Of a DNA stretch of 64,000 bases, positions 1-9,068 are shown piece by piece; positions within the stretch are counted from its first letter, which is position 1; each line of letters begins with the position of its first letter. Made by a program: the position numbers and the translations under genes. A model generated the notes under the pieces. The model did not search any database, was not told the DNA's origin, and saw nothing but the letters and a program-made list of their open reading frames with translations. Origin of the DNA: Edaphochlamys debaryana (lineage: Eukaryota; Chlorophyta; Chlorophyceae; Chlamydomonadales); NCBI GenBank assembly GCA_016858145.1, contig JAEHOE010000083.1, positions 434,001-498,000 of the forward strand, read 5' to 3'.

Positions 1-1
1 T

Positions 2-2927
2 TCGTGCTTCTTCAAGTCAGGCGACCCAACCCAGCCCGCCAACTATAGGCCCATCACGCTGCTGGACACGGACTACCGAACTTTGGCCCGCGTCCTGGCA
101 GCCCGCCTGCAACCAGCCTTCGCCGCCATTATCAGCCCCGAGCAGACCGCCTTTCTGTCAGGTCGACGGATTGCTGATAACATCATGCTCATGCAGCTGA
201 CACCAGAGCTGCTAAGAGTGGCAGGTGAGGAGGGGCTCATGGCCTTCCTAGATTTCCACAAGGCGTACGACACGCTGGACCGGGGCTTCCTGTTTGAGTG
301 CCTGGAAGCGCTGGGGGTTGGCAATGGCTTCCTGGCGTGGGTGCGGCTTCTGCACCAGGGCACAAGATCCGCGGCCCTAGTCAACGGCGACGTATCAGGT
401 CACCTGGAGATAACAGCAGGGGTACGGCAAGGCTGCCCATTAGCGCCGCTGCTCTACCTGGCGGCCGCTCAAGCGCTACTATCGTGGCTTGCTAAACAGG
501 GATTCCAGATTGCTCTCTCACCCAACGGCCGCCAGCTTGTCCTCCGAGCTTCCCAATACGCAGACGACTACACGCAATTCTTGCGACCCAACACAGCCGC
601 CGCTTTCGCTGCAGCCATGGAGACCTTTGCGCAAGCAAGTGGACAACGCCTGAACGCCAGCAAGTCGGAGCTGCTCCCCGTCGGCCTGATCCCACCGCCT
701 GCGCCGCTGCCCGCGCCGCTGCCCGGCCCACCGCCCGCGCCGCCGCACGGCCCGCCGCCCGCACCGGCGCTGGACCCACCACAAGATCCACCGCCCACGC
801 TGCCGCCTGGCCTGCCGCCCGCGCCGCCGCCTGGCCTGCCGCCCGCGCCGCCGCCTGGCCTGCTGCCCGCGCCGCCGCCTGGCCTGCCGCCCGCGCCGCC
901 GCCTGGCCCGCCGCCCGCGCCGCCGCCTGGCCTGCCGCCCGCGCCGCCGCCTGGCCTGCCGCCCGCGCCGCCGCCTGGCCTGCCGCCCGCGCCGCCGCCT
1001 GGCCTGCCGCCCGCGCCGCCGCCTGAGCCGCCGCCCGGCCCGCCGCCCGCACCGCCACCCCCTGATACCTCACTGCGAACCGTCGTGAAGGCCAAGACCC
1101 TGGGGGTAACAGTCGCCAACACCGCCGCCCTGTGCAAGCCGGCCATCGCCCTGGATGGAGTCTACTCGGCTCTAACCAAGCTGGTGTCCCTGAATCTTTC
1201 AGCCTTTGGGAGAGCGTCGACGGCCTCTGGCTACGCAATCTCCAAGGTCCTGTACCACCTGGAATTTGCTTTCCCCCCCCCCGCCCGAGCTGCAGCGACT
1301 CTGCAGCACGGTCGCAGCCATGGTGGACCGCAGCATGACGCCGGCGGCACACGCCAGTAACCCACACGCTCGCCTGCCGGGGATAGGCTACAAGGCGATG
1401 TGCGTCCCCCCGGAGGACGGAGGACTCGGCCTCCTCCCGGTGGTAGAACACGTACGGGCCCGACAAGCGGTGCTGGCGACACGCTGCGTGCTGGGCAGCT
1501 GCCCGAACCTCCTCCGCTTCAGGCCAGTGTGGCCGACGGTCGCAATGGAGCTCCTCCGACGAACGCACCCGGCCGTACACCCCCTCTGCCTCTTCACAGC
1601 CCAGCGGGCAGGCCCCAACGCCGCCACCAAGGTGCTGGGGACCACGGCAAACAGCCCCTGCCCGACGCTGAACATGATAACGGGGGCACTCCTCCATCTC
1701 CCCCGGGTTGAGTTGATCAAGAGCCCCGCGGTGGGGCCGTGGGTACACAGCGTGCCAGTATGGGGAAATCCGGCCCTCAGACCCGCAGCAGCAGGCCGTG
1801 GGGGGCTGGAAAGCATGTATGCGGACCTGATGGGTATCAATGAATTGAGGACTGTTGGCCAACTAGTAAGAGCCTATAGGGCAGGGGCGGGAGCAAGGGC
1901 AGGGCTCAGTGGAGCCCAGGGGGGCAGGCTGCCACCGATGGCTAGGAGCGAGTGCTCAAGGAAGGTGAAAGAGAACATCGTAGTTGGTCTGTGGGGACGA
2001 GGGGGGTATGAGTCTCTACCCGCAGCGCTACGCAATGGCCCTGCGCTCCTAGGGAGGATCGATAGCTTGATGGGCCATATTCCCGTACCGTGGGTGCAAG
2101 CAGCAACGGAGGTGGAAGAGAACCCGGACTTGGCCTGCCCAGAGGAGGAGGCATGGAAAGAACTCTTGGGATGCATAGGTTGGCGTGCCGGACAGACGCT
2201 TGTGCCAGCGGCTAGGTTGTCGGTGAGCCTTGCCACGGCCCTGCAGATGGAGCCCGCTTTCGAGTATGTGAAAGGCAAGCATTTGAATTTTGTGGCAGAG
2301 GCGCTGAGTGGTGGGGTAGGGGACGAGTCAGACCTGTTGGACCTACAAGCCACCTTGCGCAGGCTGTGGGCCCTGCGCTGGGAGAACGTGTGGAAGGAAG
2401 CTTTCTGGCGCTTGGCGCTCAACGGCTTTACTGGCTTTTCGGCACATGAAGGAACGGCCACGTGCCCATGTGAGATTGCGATGCACGGAGGGGACAGATT
2501 GCACCACTTTTGGAAATGCTACTTGGCTGAGGGCCTGGTTGATGAGATGTGCGCGTGTCTAGGGGGCGAGCAGGGCATGCCATGGACCTGGCCACTTCGC
2601 CGGTTCAATCTTTGGCTGGCTCGACCAACGGAGGGAGTTGACCAGAGAGTGTGGGATGTGGTGTGTCTTGCAGCCACGACAGCCATGGAGAAGGGACGCC
2701 GATATCTATACGCGACAAGGGAGAATGGGAATCGCCTCGGGGTGCTGAACCGTGGACGTGTGTTGGTGTCAGCTGAGTTTGGGGGAGCGCTTCACTCTTT
2801 TGCTGCGCTCAGGCCACCAAGTGGCTGGGAGACAATACCGGCGGACCACCCTTTCCTGCGAGTCTCAGGTGGCAGATTGACTGTGCAGGAGCCCCCAGGC
2901 GTCCTGGCCTTGATTGACGATGATTAA
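2..2927 (+). pseudogene. LINE ORF2: reverse transcriptase, frameshifted
   Basis: The reading frame is open at the left edge and encodes RT domains in order: the FFKSGDP..NYRPITLL block from base 8, the FLDFHKAYDTLDRG block (~245-290), VRQGCPLAPLLYL (~420-465) and the catalytic QYADD box (~553-567). Next come LNASKSELLPVG, a proline-rich insertion (~690-1065) and the KTLGV block (~1093). A run of ten C at 1273-1282 then puts the frame out by one base. Downstream the homologous frame continues from PELQRLCSTV to the stop at 2925-2927 and includes a C-x-C...H-H...C cluster typical of L1-type C-termini. The RT would copy the element's own RNA at a nicked target. With the frameshift, this copy cannot make the full protein unless the run is one C too long through a sequencing error. 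The upstream endonuclease domain is outside the window. Confidence 0.85.
694..1065 (+). repeat. 24-bp proline-rich minisatellite inside the RT frame
   Basis: A degenerate Pro-rich lead-in (694-800) is followed by about nine near-identical 24-bp units (roughly 800-1030), each coding for the octapeptide APPPGLPP. Because the unit is a multiple of three, the frame stays open. The array lies between the LNASKSELLPVG and KTLGV blocks of the reverse transcriptase, where L1-type enzymes normally have a short link. Confidence 0.9.
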
Positions 2928-3098
2928 AGGCACAGCGGAATTAGTGGAATAGTACTGAGGGGGGCTCTACGGGCCCGGCCCTAGCAACGTGGTGTGACGA
3001 CCGAAAGTCAGTCACGTTGCGTGGGTGTCGGTGTGCAGGTGGCACACCCAGTAGGTGGCGCTTTCGCTCAACCCCTCCCCTTCTGGAGGCGGTTCCTG

Positions 3099-3103
3099 CT
3101 GTA
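3099..3103 (+). terminator. TGTAA poly(A) signal of the LINE
   Basis: TGTAA lies 10 bp upstream of the junction with the inverted repeat at 3114, the spacing expected between a chlorophyte poly(A) signal and the cleavage site. Confidence 0.6.
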
Positions 3104-3113
3104 ACCATCGCAT

Positions 3114-3734
3114 CCTCGGCTGAGGATCTACCGCAACGGGGACACCCTGGATGGCCTCCACAAGTGGGTCCCATTCTCCCTGGGTGCTTTTCCAAGACGG
3201 CCTATGAAAGCGCAGATGTGATGCAGCTCTTCTGCTGTCCTAGGACGGGGGACGGGGTGTGCCGCAGTGTCCCTCGTGCGGGAGGGTCCGCGTGGGCTGC
3301 GCGGCTGCGCATTCACGCCTTCGCCCGCTTCGGCTGAGGAGTTGATACACGCATTCGTGCAGTAACTCTCCACGGTAGCTGGGGACTGTGGGGTTCTATA
3401 GGTACGGCCCCACGCCCCACGCCTGTGGAGCTGTGAGCGCCCTCGTCACTCGCATTGCATTTTGCTTGAGCCCCGCGCCTGTGCCCAGACGGCAGGGAGA
3501 GGGATGCCCGTGGCTTCGGTCCGGGATGGCTGCGCAAGTGTGTCCTAGCGGCAGATGGGACACATGGATACCAGGGGCGATGTTCACGTAACACGAGGCG
3601 GGTTAGGCGTCGGGCTGTGGGCTAAGCCCAGCTGTAGCGGAATCCATGTGCTCCCTCCCAGAATCCGACCCCTGGCCCCAGCCCTGAGCCAAATCACTCA
3701 GCTGCACAGCGTTCGCTCGGGGCTTCTACGCTGC
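3114..3734. repeat. Inverted repeat, left arm (~620 bp)
   Basis: This segment is the reverse complement of 6328-6949 (x pairs with about 10063 minus x), with only scattered mismatches and a 1-base indel. For example, the stretch around 3560-3600 matches 6463-6503 with a single difference. The outer end abuts the LINE 3' end. Open frames in it are mirrored in the other arm and look non-coding. Confidence 0.93.
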
Positions 3735-4012
3735 CGCTGCAGCACCTGTGGGTGTGGACGGCGTTGTCCGCAGCACACCGCTATCCTATGGGCGCCTAGG
3801 AAGGCGATGGCGGTGGACGGTCGGGGACCTGGGCTGAAGGGCACACGGGAGGGGCGGCAGCACGGGCGACCAAGGGAGGGTGCGTAAGGGCGCAAGGGCG
3901 TGTGTGCGTGCATGGTGATGACGGCGGCGGGCCACGAAGCGTGGCTCCCCAGTCCGCACCATCCCGGATGAGCGGGATCGCCCCGGGAACATCAGCGAGA
4001 GCACGGCCAGCA
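3735..4012. other. Unique spacer, no gene seen
   Basis: GC-rich sequence between the left inverted-repeat arm and the left direct-repeat copy. I see no splice-linked frame, RNA gene or repeat in it. Confidence 0.5.
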
Positions 4013-4342
4013 GCCAAGCCGGTGACGGGCCGTCCGGCCGCACCTCACGTGACCGCGTTGCACGCAATGGCCAGATTGGCCACTGCACTGCCTAGCGTGT
4101 GCCCCGCCCTGTGGCCCCCGCCTTGCTTGCCGAGGAGCCCGCCACCCGCCTGCCGTGGCCGCACCCGCCCCTACAGGTAGGGTAGTCGCCCGCCTTGCTG
4201 ACGTGGCCTGGCTGTCGCGCCCGCCGTTTGACGTGTTGGCCGGTATTATGTCGTACCTGTAGGGCCAGAATCTGTGGTTGAGCATCCAGTTCGCTATAGT
4301 CTAGGCGGTTAGGATACAGGATTCTCACTCCTGAGACCCGGG
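4013..4342 (+). repeat. Direct repeat copy A (tRNA-Glu flank)
   Basis: It aligns in the same orientation with 7309-7620, with several small indels and substitutions. It carries the 5' flank of tRNA-Glu plus the first ~53 bases of the tRNA. The alignment stops abruptly after the CCCGGG of the T-arm at 4342, so this copy ends inside the tRNA. Confidence 0.9.
4290..4342 (+). pseudogene. Truncated tRNA-Glu(CTC)
   Basis: The first 53 bases, from TTCGCTA through the anticodon arm with CTC to the start of the T-arm, are identical to the intact tRNA-Glu at 7568. After 4342 the sequence diverges and the 3' half (rest of T-arm, acceptor strand TAGCGAA) is missing. It cannot fold as a tRNA, but boxes A and perhaps part of B remain. 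Confidence 0.88.
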
Positions 4343-5052
4343 CTTGGCTCGAGTGGAACGTGGAACACATGTGGACGCCCCCATGGGCCGCCGGGAAAAG
4401 CATGTGGTTGCTGTATCACGCTTAGTCTGGCAGCATACTGCGCGGCCGTGGAGATAAGTGCTGGTCATGCGGTGGCCCGTGAGGGCTAGGCGGACGACGA
4501 GGTAAGGGTGGGGGATAGTGAGGGGAGACGAGGGGGCATAGAGGGAATCGGTGGGGTTCAGGAAGAAGGGCGACAAGGGCCACACTGGGGAACTGAATGG
4601 GGTTGCGGGACCGGAAGGGTGGGCCCGTTTGCGGGTATCAAGCTCGCTCACAGTCACAGCTTGGACAAGGCTGCGCAGGTGGGAGTGCCGTCCGGCCCGA
4701 GTGCCTTTCGAATCTGTTGATCCACCCGCCCTCGCAAGTCGCAACCCACCGCCCCGCCCTCCCCGCCACTGCCGCCACTCCATCACCGTATTTCCCCGAG
4801 TGCCGTACCGGCACTCCACGGGCGGCTCCTGTACGGCTTTACGACCCCAGGCGCCACAGAGCCGAACCTGTGGGTACGGTATTGACGGCGTCAACCGAGG
4901 AGAGAAGGCGGCCTTGACCTGGGATTGCACCACAAACGCGCCCATGGCACACGAAAGGCGCGGGGAGGGGGGCGGGTAGATTAGTCCCAAAACATACATC
5001 ATGCCTCAAGTGGAAAGAGTGGCGAGTGCTTGGCGAGTGGAGCCCACATCCC

Positions 5053-5092
5053 AATGCAATGCAATTGACGAGGGCACGCGCAGCTCCGGACC
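5053..5092 (-). repeat. Dispersed 40-bp repeat, copy 1
   Basis: The reverse complement of this segment matches 8136-8175 at 39 of 40 positions. A less similar version sits in each inverted-repeat arm (3427-3462 and about 6601-6636). Confidence 0.8.
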
Positions 5093-5382
5093 CCCAGTCA
5101 CCTTGCGACCATGGGAACATGAGGCAGGGTCGGGGGGGCCCCGGGGTTTGAGTCCAGGGGTGTCCGTGATTTTCGTCAGCAGCCAGCGGGCCCTGAACGC
5201 CGTTCTGGCCCCTCCGGAGGCCCGAACCAGCATTCGGTGCCATAACGACAGCAGTATACCCCGGGTAGGTGCGCAGCAGGGGACCCACGGTCAGTTGGGT
5301 CAATTGGGGCCAGCCGGTGTCGGCATGCCGTCTCCCCCGCACGGCCCGTATGGGAGTTCACGGCTGATGCCCTTGTCCGTGT

Positions 5383-5402
5383 AACAACAACAACAACAAC
5401 AG
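5383..5402. repeat. (AAC)n microsatellite
   Basis: About six to seven uninterrupted AAC/CAA trinucleotides, followed by G. Confidence 0.9.
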
Positions 5403-6327
5403 CACTGCCAAACGCTCATATCCGATTTGTGAATCTCTGCCGCACTGTGCCGTTGTGCCCTTGACGGTTTGTGAGGTGCCATCGTCCATGACATGGTTAG
5501 GCGTGCGCAGACCGCACAGAGGGCTCAATGCAACGTGCAACTAGCCGGGTCTGGCCCACCAGCCGGATGCGACAGGTTATAGAAGCAACGAGCAAAGCAA
5601 TCCCGCCCAGGAATACCCAGCACGTAGAGCGCATGTTACCTTCGGTTACCTTCGGGGCCGTTGACAATGGGCGGTTACCGGCCATGACGTTCAGCTCTCC
5701 GGCGGCTCGCAAGGTATCCCGACCCAAGCGAACCACACGTATACAGAGCTGTAGGTGACGGAAGAACCGCCGCAGCAAGGCGAAAGAGGCGTCAGGAACT
5801 TCATCGAAGGCGCATGCCCGCATGGTGTAGCAGGCAGCGGAGCCACTAGCCATGCACAGAGCACAGAGCACAGAGGGATAGGGAGCACGACAAGCAGTCC
5901 GTAGTCGGTTTAAGGGTGCAGACTGGCTGACATGTAGGCCTCGTACGGCAGTGTTCTGTGCCGTACGGCAGGGTAGGTAGCAGGTCCGGGGAGTTTCGGG
6001 GGTTTTGCGGCGTGATGTCCGAGGGTTTCGCTCCTTCCCCCCCCCCTAAAAGGCGCACTCGACGCACTCGAGAGTCGCAGCGCATGATCGTGTGCGGCAA
6101 TCAGTTGGGACACTGAGAGGTCAATGCTTCCAGCCCGCGCCTCCAAACCCCCCCCCTGCCCCCATGTGCCCGCACCCCGACCTACGTGACCTCCATCCGC
6201 CAGTGCAGAGCCCGCGCCTGGCCTGAGATTGAGGGCCTGCAGATAGTGCGGCCCGGTCAACTGAGCTGGGTGAAGTTGGCTTGCCTCAACCTCTGCCGCC
6301 CCGAATGCTGCGCAGAGTTGGTGCGCA

Positions 6328-6949
6328 GCAGCGTAGAAGCTCCGAGCGAACGCTGTGCAGCTGAGTGATTTGGCTCAGGGCTGGGGCCAGGGGTCGGATT
6401 CTGGGAGGGAGCACATTGGATTTCGCAACAGCTGGGCTTAGCCCACAGCCCGACGCCTAACCCGCCCCGTGTTACGTGAACATCGCCCCTGGTATCCATG
6501 TGTCCCATCTGCCGCTAGGACACACTTGCGCAGCCATCCCGGACCGAAGCCACGGGCATCCCTCTCCCTGCCGTCTGGGCACAGGCGCGGGGCTCAAGCA
6601 AAATGCAATGCGAGTGACGAGGGCGCTCACAGCTCCACAGGCGTGGGGCGTGGGGCCGTACCTATAGAACCCCACAGTCCCCAGCTACCGTGGAGAGTTA
6701 CTGCACGAATGCGTGTATCAACTCCTCAGCCGAAGCGGGCGAAGGCGTGAATGCGCAGCCGCGCAGCCCACGCGGACCCTCCCGCACGAGGGACACTGCG
6801 GCACACCCCGTCCCCCGTCCTAGGACAGCAGAAGAGCTGCATCACATCTGCGCTTTCATAGGCCGTCTTGGAAAAGCACCCAGGGAGAATGGGACCCACT
6901 TGTGGAGGCCATCCAGGGTGTCCCCGTTGCGGTAGATCCTCAGCCGAGG
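6328..6949. repeat. Inverted repeat, right arm (~620 bp)
   Basis: Reverse complement of 3114-3734. The outer end at 6949 continues into unique DNA (caggtaggtctg), whereas the left arm meets the LINE at the equivalent point. This arm therefore keeps the uninterrupted version of the junction. Confidence 0.93.
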
Positions 6950-7308
6950 CAGGTAGGTCTGAGCCAAGCGCCAACGCACGCTTGCATGCACCTCGGCTCT
7001 CCAGCCTGCTTACCTCGACCTCACAGCACATGCACGGTGCTTGCCAACCTTGCGGCGGCGTCGGTAATGGGGCCAGCACACACAGGGAGCGTCCCTCCCT
7101 GCCTGCACAACCGACGCCTATGCAGTATGCACGTGTGGAAGCCCGAGAGGGGCCGCGGGGGCCCAGGGGTGCAGGGGGGTCAAGGCGCTGGACTGGCCTC
7201 ACGGCTGCCTGGCTGCGTAGCCGTAGTCTCTGCTTTCCGTGCCCGCCAACGTGACGCGACTGGCATGATTCGCCTTGGGCGCACGCCGTCGGGGCGGCGT
7301 TTCCGGCG
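6950..7308. other. Unique segment, no gene seen
   Basis: Sequence between the right inverted-repeat arm and direct-repeat copy B. No splice-supported frame, RNA gene or repeat was recognised. Confidence 0.5.
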
Positions 7309-7620
7309 GCCAAGCCGGTGACGGGCCGTCCGGGCTCAGACCGCGTTGCACGCTGTGGTCACTGGACTGCCTAGCGTGTGCCCCGCCCTGTTGCCCCCGC
7401 CTTGCTTGCCGAGGAGCCCGGCACCCGCCTGCCGTGGCCGCGCCCGCCCCTAGGCAGGGTAGTGCGCCCGCCTTGCTGACGTGGCCTGGCTGTCGCGCCC
7501 GCCGTTTGACGCGTTGGCCGGTATTATGTCGTAGCTATAGGGCCAGAATCTGTGGTTGAGCATCCAGTTCGCTATAGTCTAGGCGGTTAGGATACAGGAT
7601 TCTCACTCCTGAGACCCGGG
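7309..7620 (+). repeat. Direct repeat copy B
   Basis: Same orientation as 4013-4342. Here the sequence continues past the homology break into the complete 3' half of tRNA-Glu, so this is probably the parental copy. Confidence 0.9.
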
Positions 7621-7639
7621 TTCGAGTCCCGGTAGCGAA
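7568..7639 (+). tRNA. trnE-CUC: tRNA-Glu(CTC)
   Basis: A 72-nt cloverleaf. The acceptor strands TTCGCTA and TAGCGAA pair fully. The anticodon stem CAGGA/TCCTG encloses the loop TTCTCAC with anticodon CTC, reading GAG. The T-arm is CCGGG/TTCGAGT/CCCGG. A short T run (CTTTT, ~7642-7646) follows as a Pol III terminator. There is no intron. Confidence 0.95.
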
Positions 7640-7726
7640 ACGCTTTTGCTGAAGGAGTATCAGTTGATTAGCTTTGATTGGTATGAAGTGAGACAGCTCG
7701 GCTCCGTCCGAGGATATGGGGACCAG

Positions 7727-7818
7727 GTCGTCATCGTATAGTGGTTAGTATCCCCGCCTGTCAAAAGACACTTCCGTCTCAGACCGCGGGAGGCCGGGGT
7801 TCGATTCCCCGTGACGGC
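7727..7818 (+). tRNA. trnD-GUC: tRNA-Asp(GTC) with a 21-nt intron
   Basis: The acceptor strands GTCGTCA and TGACGGC pair (one G-T). The anticodon stem is CCCGC/GCGGG and the anticodon GTC is at 7760-7762. The loop is interrupted one base 3' of the anticodon by about 21 nt (7764-7784), the canonical nuclear tRNA intron position. Removing it restores the standard loop CTGTCAC. The T-arm CCGGGG/TTCGATT/CCCCG is intact and GTTTT follows at 7819-7823. It is 88 bp downstream of tRNA-Glu, on the same strand. Confidence 0.95.
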
Positions 7819-7823
7819 GTTTT

Positions 7824-9068
7824 GCCGGGGGAGACCTACGCCCCTGCAGGCCTCTGCGCGCCACGGGCACGGGCGCTGACACCTTGGCCCCTAGTGCCAA
7901 GAGTCTGGACCTAGGGAATCGGTCAAGTCAGTCACTGACAGAGCAGCTCATCCGTAACAGTTGCCCAACGCCACCGTAATGTCTCCACGCCTCGTGAGGG
8001 CTTGCACCCGCAGCAGCATGCCGCCCATCACTCAGTGACTCCAATCCCGGCGTGAAGCCTCACTCCTCGACTGCAGGCACCCACCTCCTTGCCAGCCCCT
8101 CTCCGGCCAGTGCACCTAGCCCCCGGCCGGGAAGGGGTCCGGAGCTGCGCGTGCCCTCGTCACTTGCATTGCATTCCTGTTACCCGGTCCCCCTTCACTC
8201 ACTGTCCTCCCCCCCACCCCCCTCGTGCCACGGAGTCCTGTCCCTCCTGCCTAGGCCTCTGGCCGCAACCTGGGAAGGCCATGCCCCCGCAACGGCCCGT
8301 CACCAGCCCCACCCTACCCGCCGCCACGCGCCTCTGCGTCCGAGCTGGCGAGCTCCCCCACGCATCACGCCGTCGCCACATGCTCCGGCCGTGATGCTCC
8401 TGCCGTGGGGCACCCACCCGTCCCGTCTCATGGGCCCCCTTGGGGCCGCCTGCTGTGCAGCCCACACATCCCCCGGCCCATGCCGCGACCGGCCCCAGCC
8501 ACCCAGCCGCCGGGGCGCAGCGCACGGGGCATCGCCCCTCGGCGCTCGCCCTCCCCCGCCGCTGCCCTGCCCTGCTGCCTCCTGCGGCCTCTGCCTTCTG
8601 CAGACCTCAGAAGAAGTCAGACTGCGCGAAGAGCACGGAGGAGGACGGCACGCCCTTGGCCGCCAGCTGCCGGGTCAGCGTGGAGGCCATCTCGCCGGGG
8701 AGGCCCGCCAGGAGGAAGGTGGCGACACGCGCCCAGACCAGGCCCACCGGGGCCCGCGCCCACGGGCCCACCGGGGCCCGCGCCAGCCTGAGCACCACCG
8801 ATCCCATCTCCGCAAGCCCGCCGCAACGGGAGCGAGTGAACCGCCACCGCCAAGCCACGCGCCCGGAGCTTGCGACTGCAGATGCGGCTCCGCACAGTCT
8901 CCAGCTCCGGCCTTCGGGACTGGCTGTCCGTGTGTCCGTCGGCCCCCTGGCAGCAACCGCCAGCCTCCTCCGAGGCTCCACCATAGGACCAAGCGACCAA
9001 GCGGCCCCCACATCGGCTCCAGACCGCGCCACGACATGCGGCGCCCCGCGCTGTGCCGTGGTGCGGGC
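7824..9068. other. Intergenic / RRP36 3' region
   Basis: This lies between tRNA-Asp and the RRP36 stop codon and should include the RRP36 3' UTR. No TGTAA was found on the minus strand. It holds the second copy of the 40-bp repeat. A minus-strand frame ending at 8607 closes with GVPSSSVLFAQSDFF, faintly like the C-terminus of FNR-type oxidoreductases. No splice-linked partner exon was found, so it is not called. Confidence 0.45.
8136..8175 (+). repeat. Dispersed 40-bp repeat, copy 2
   Basis: Matches the reverse complement of 5053-5092 with one mismatch. The core is GCCCTCGTCACTTGCATTGC. Confidence 0.8.

Larger units (their letters stand above)
1..3113 (+). mobile_element. LINE (L1-like non-LTR retrotransposon), 3' part
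   Basis: This is the 3' portion of a non-LTR retrotransposon; the 5' part lies outside the window. It holds most of a reverse transcriptase and the C-terminal region of ORF2, followed by a ~186-bp 3' UTR. There is no LTR. The 3' UTR ends in a TGTAA signal at 3099-3103, about 10 bp before position 3114, where sequence shared with the inverted copy near 6949 starts. That break is the best estimate of the element's 3' end and suggests the LINE inserted at the edge of an older repeat. No poly(A) tail or clear target-site duplication is visible. The L1 assignment rests on the RT motifs and a Cys/His cluster in the C-terminal part (around 2461-2521). Confidence 0.88.
4343..6327. other. Spacer of the repeat block, no recognisable gene
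   Basis: Several frames of 100-225 codons are open here on both strands (for example 4325-5002 on the minus strand), but none shows a known domain, and in this GC-rich DNA long open frames arise by chance. It contains a copy of a dispersed 40-bp repeat (5053-5092) and a trinucleotide microsatellite (5383-5402). Confidence 0.5.

Noticed and set aside
492..1862. 456-codon open frame antisense to the LINE RT
   Set aside because: Its length is due to the GC-rich minisatellite, which is open in several frames; it has no domain and opposes a clear RT.
3313..3594. 93-codon minus-strand frame duplicated exactly at 6469-6750 on the + strand
   Set aside because: The identity comes from the inverted repeat as a whole, not from protein conservation; no domain or codon signal.
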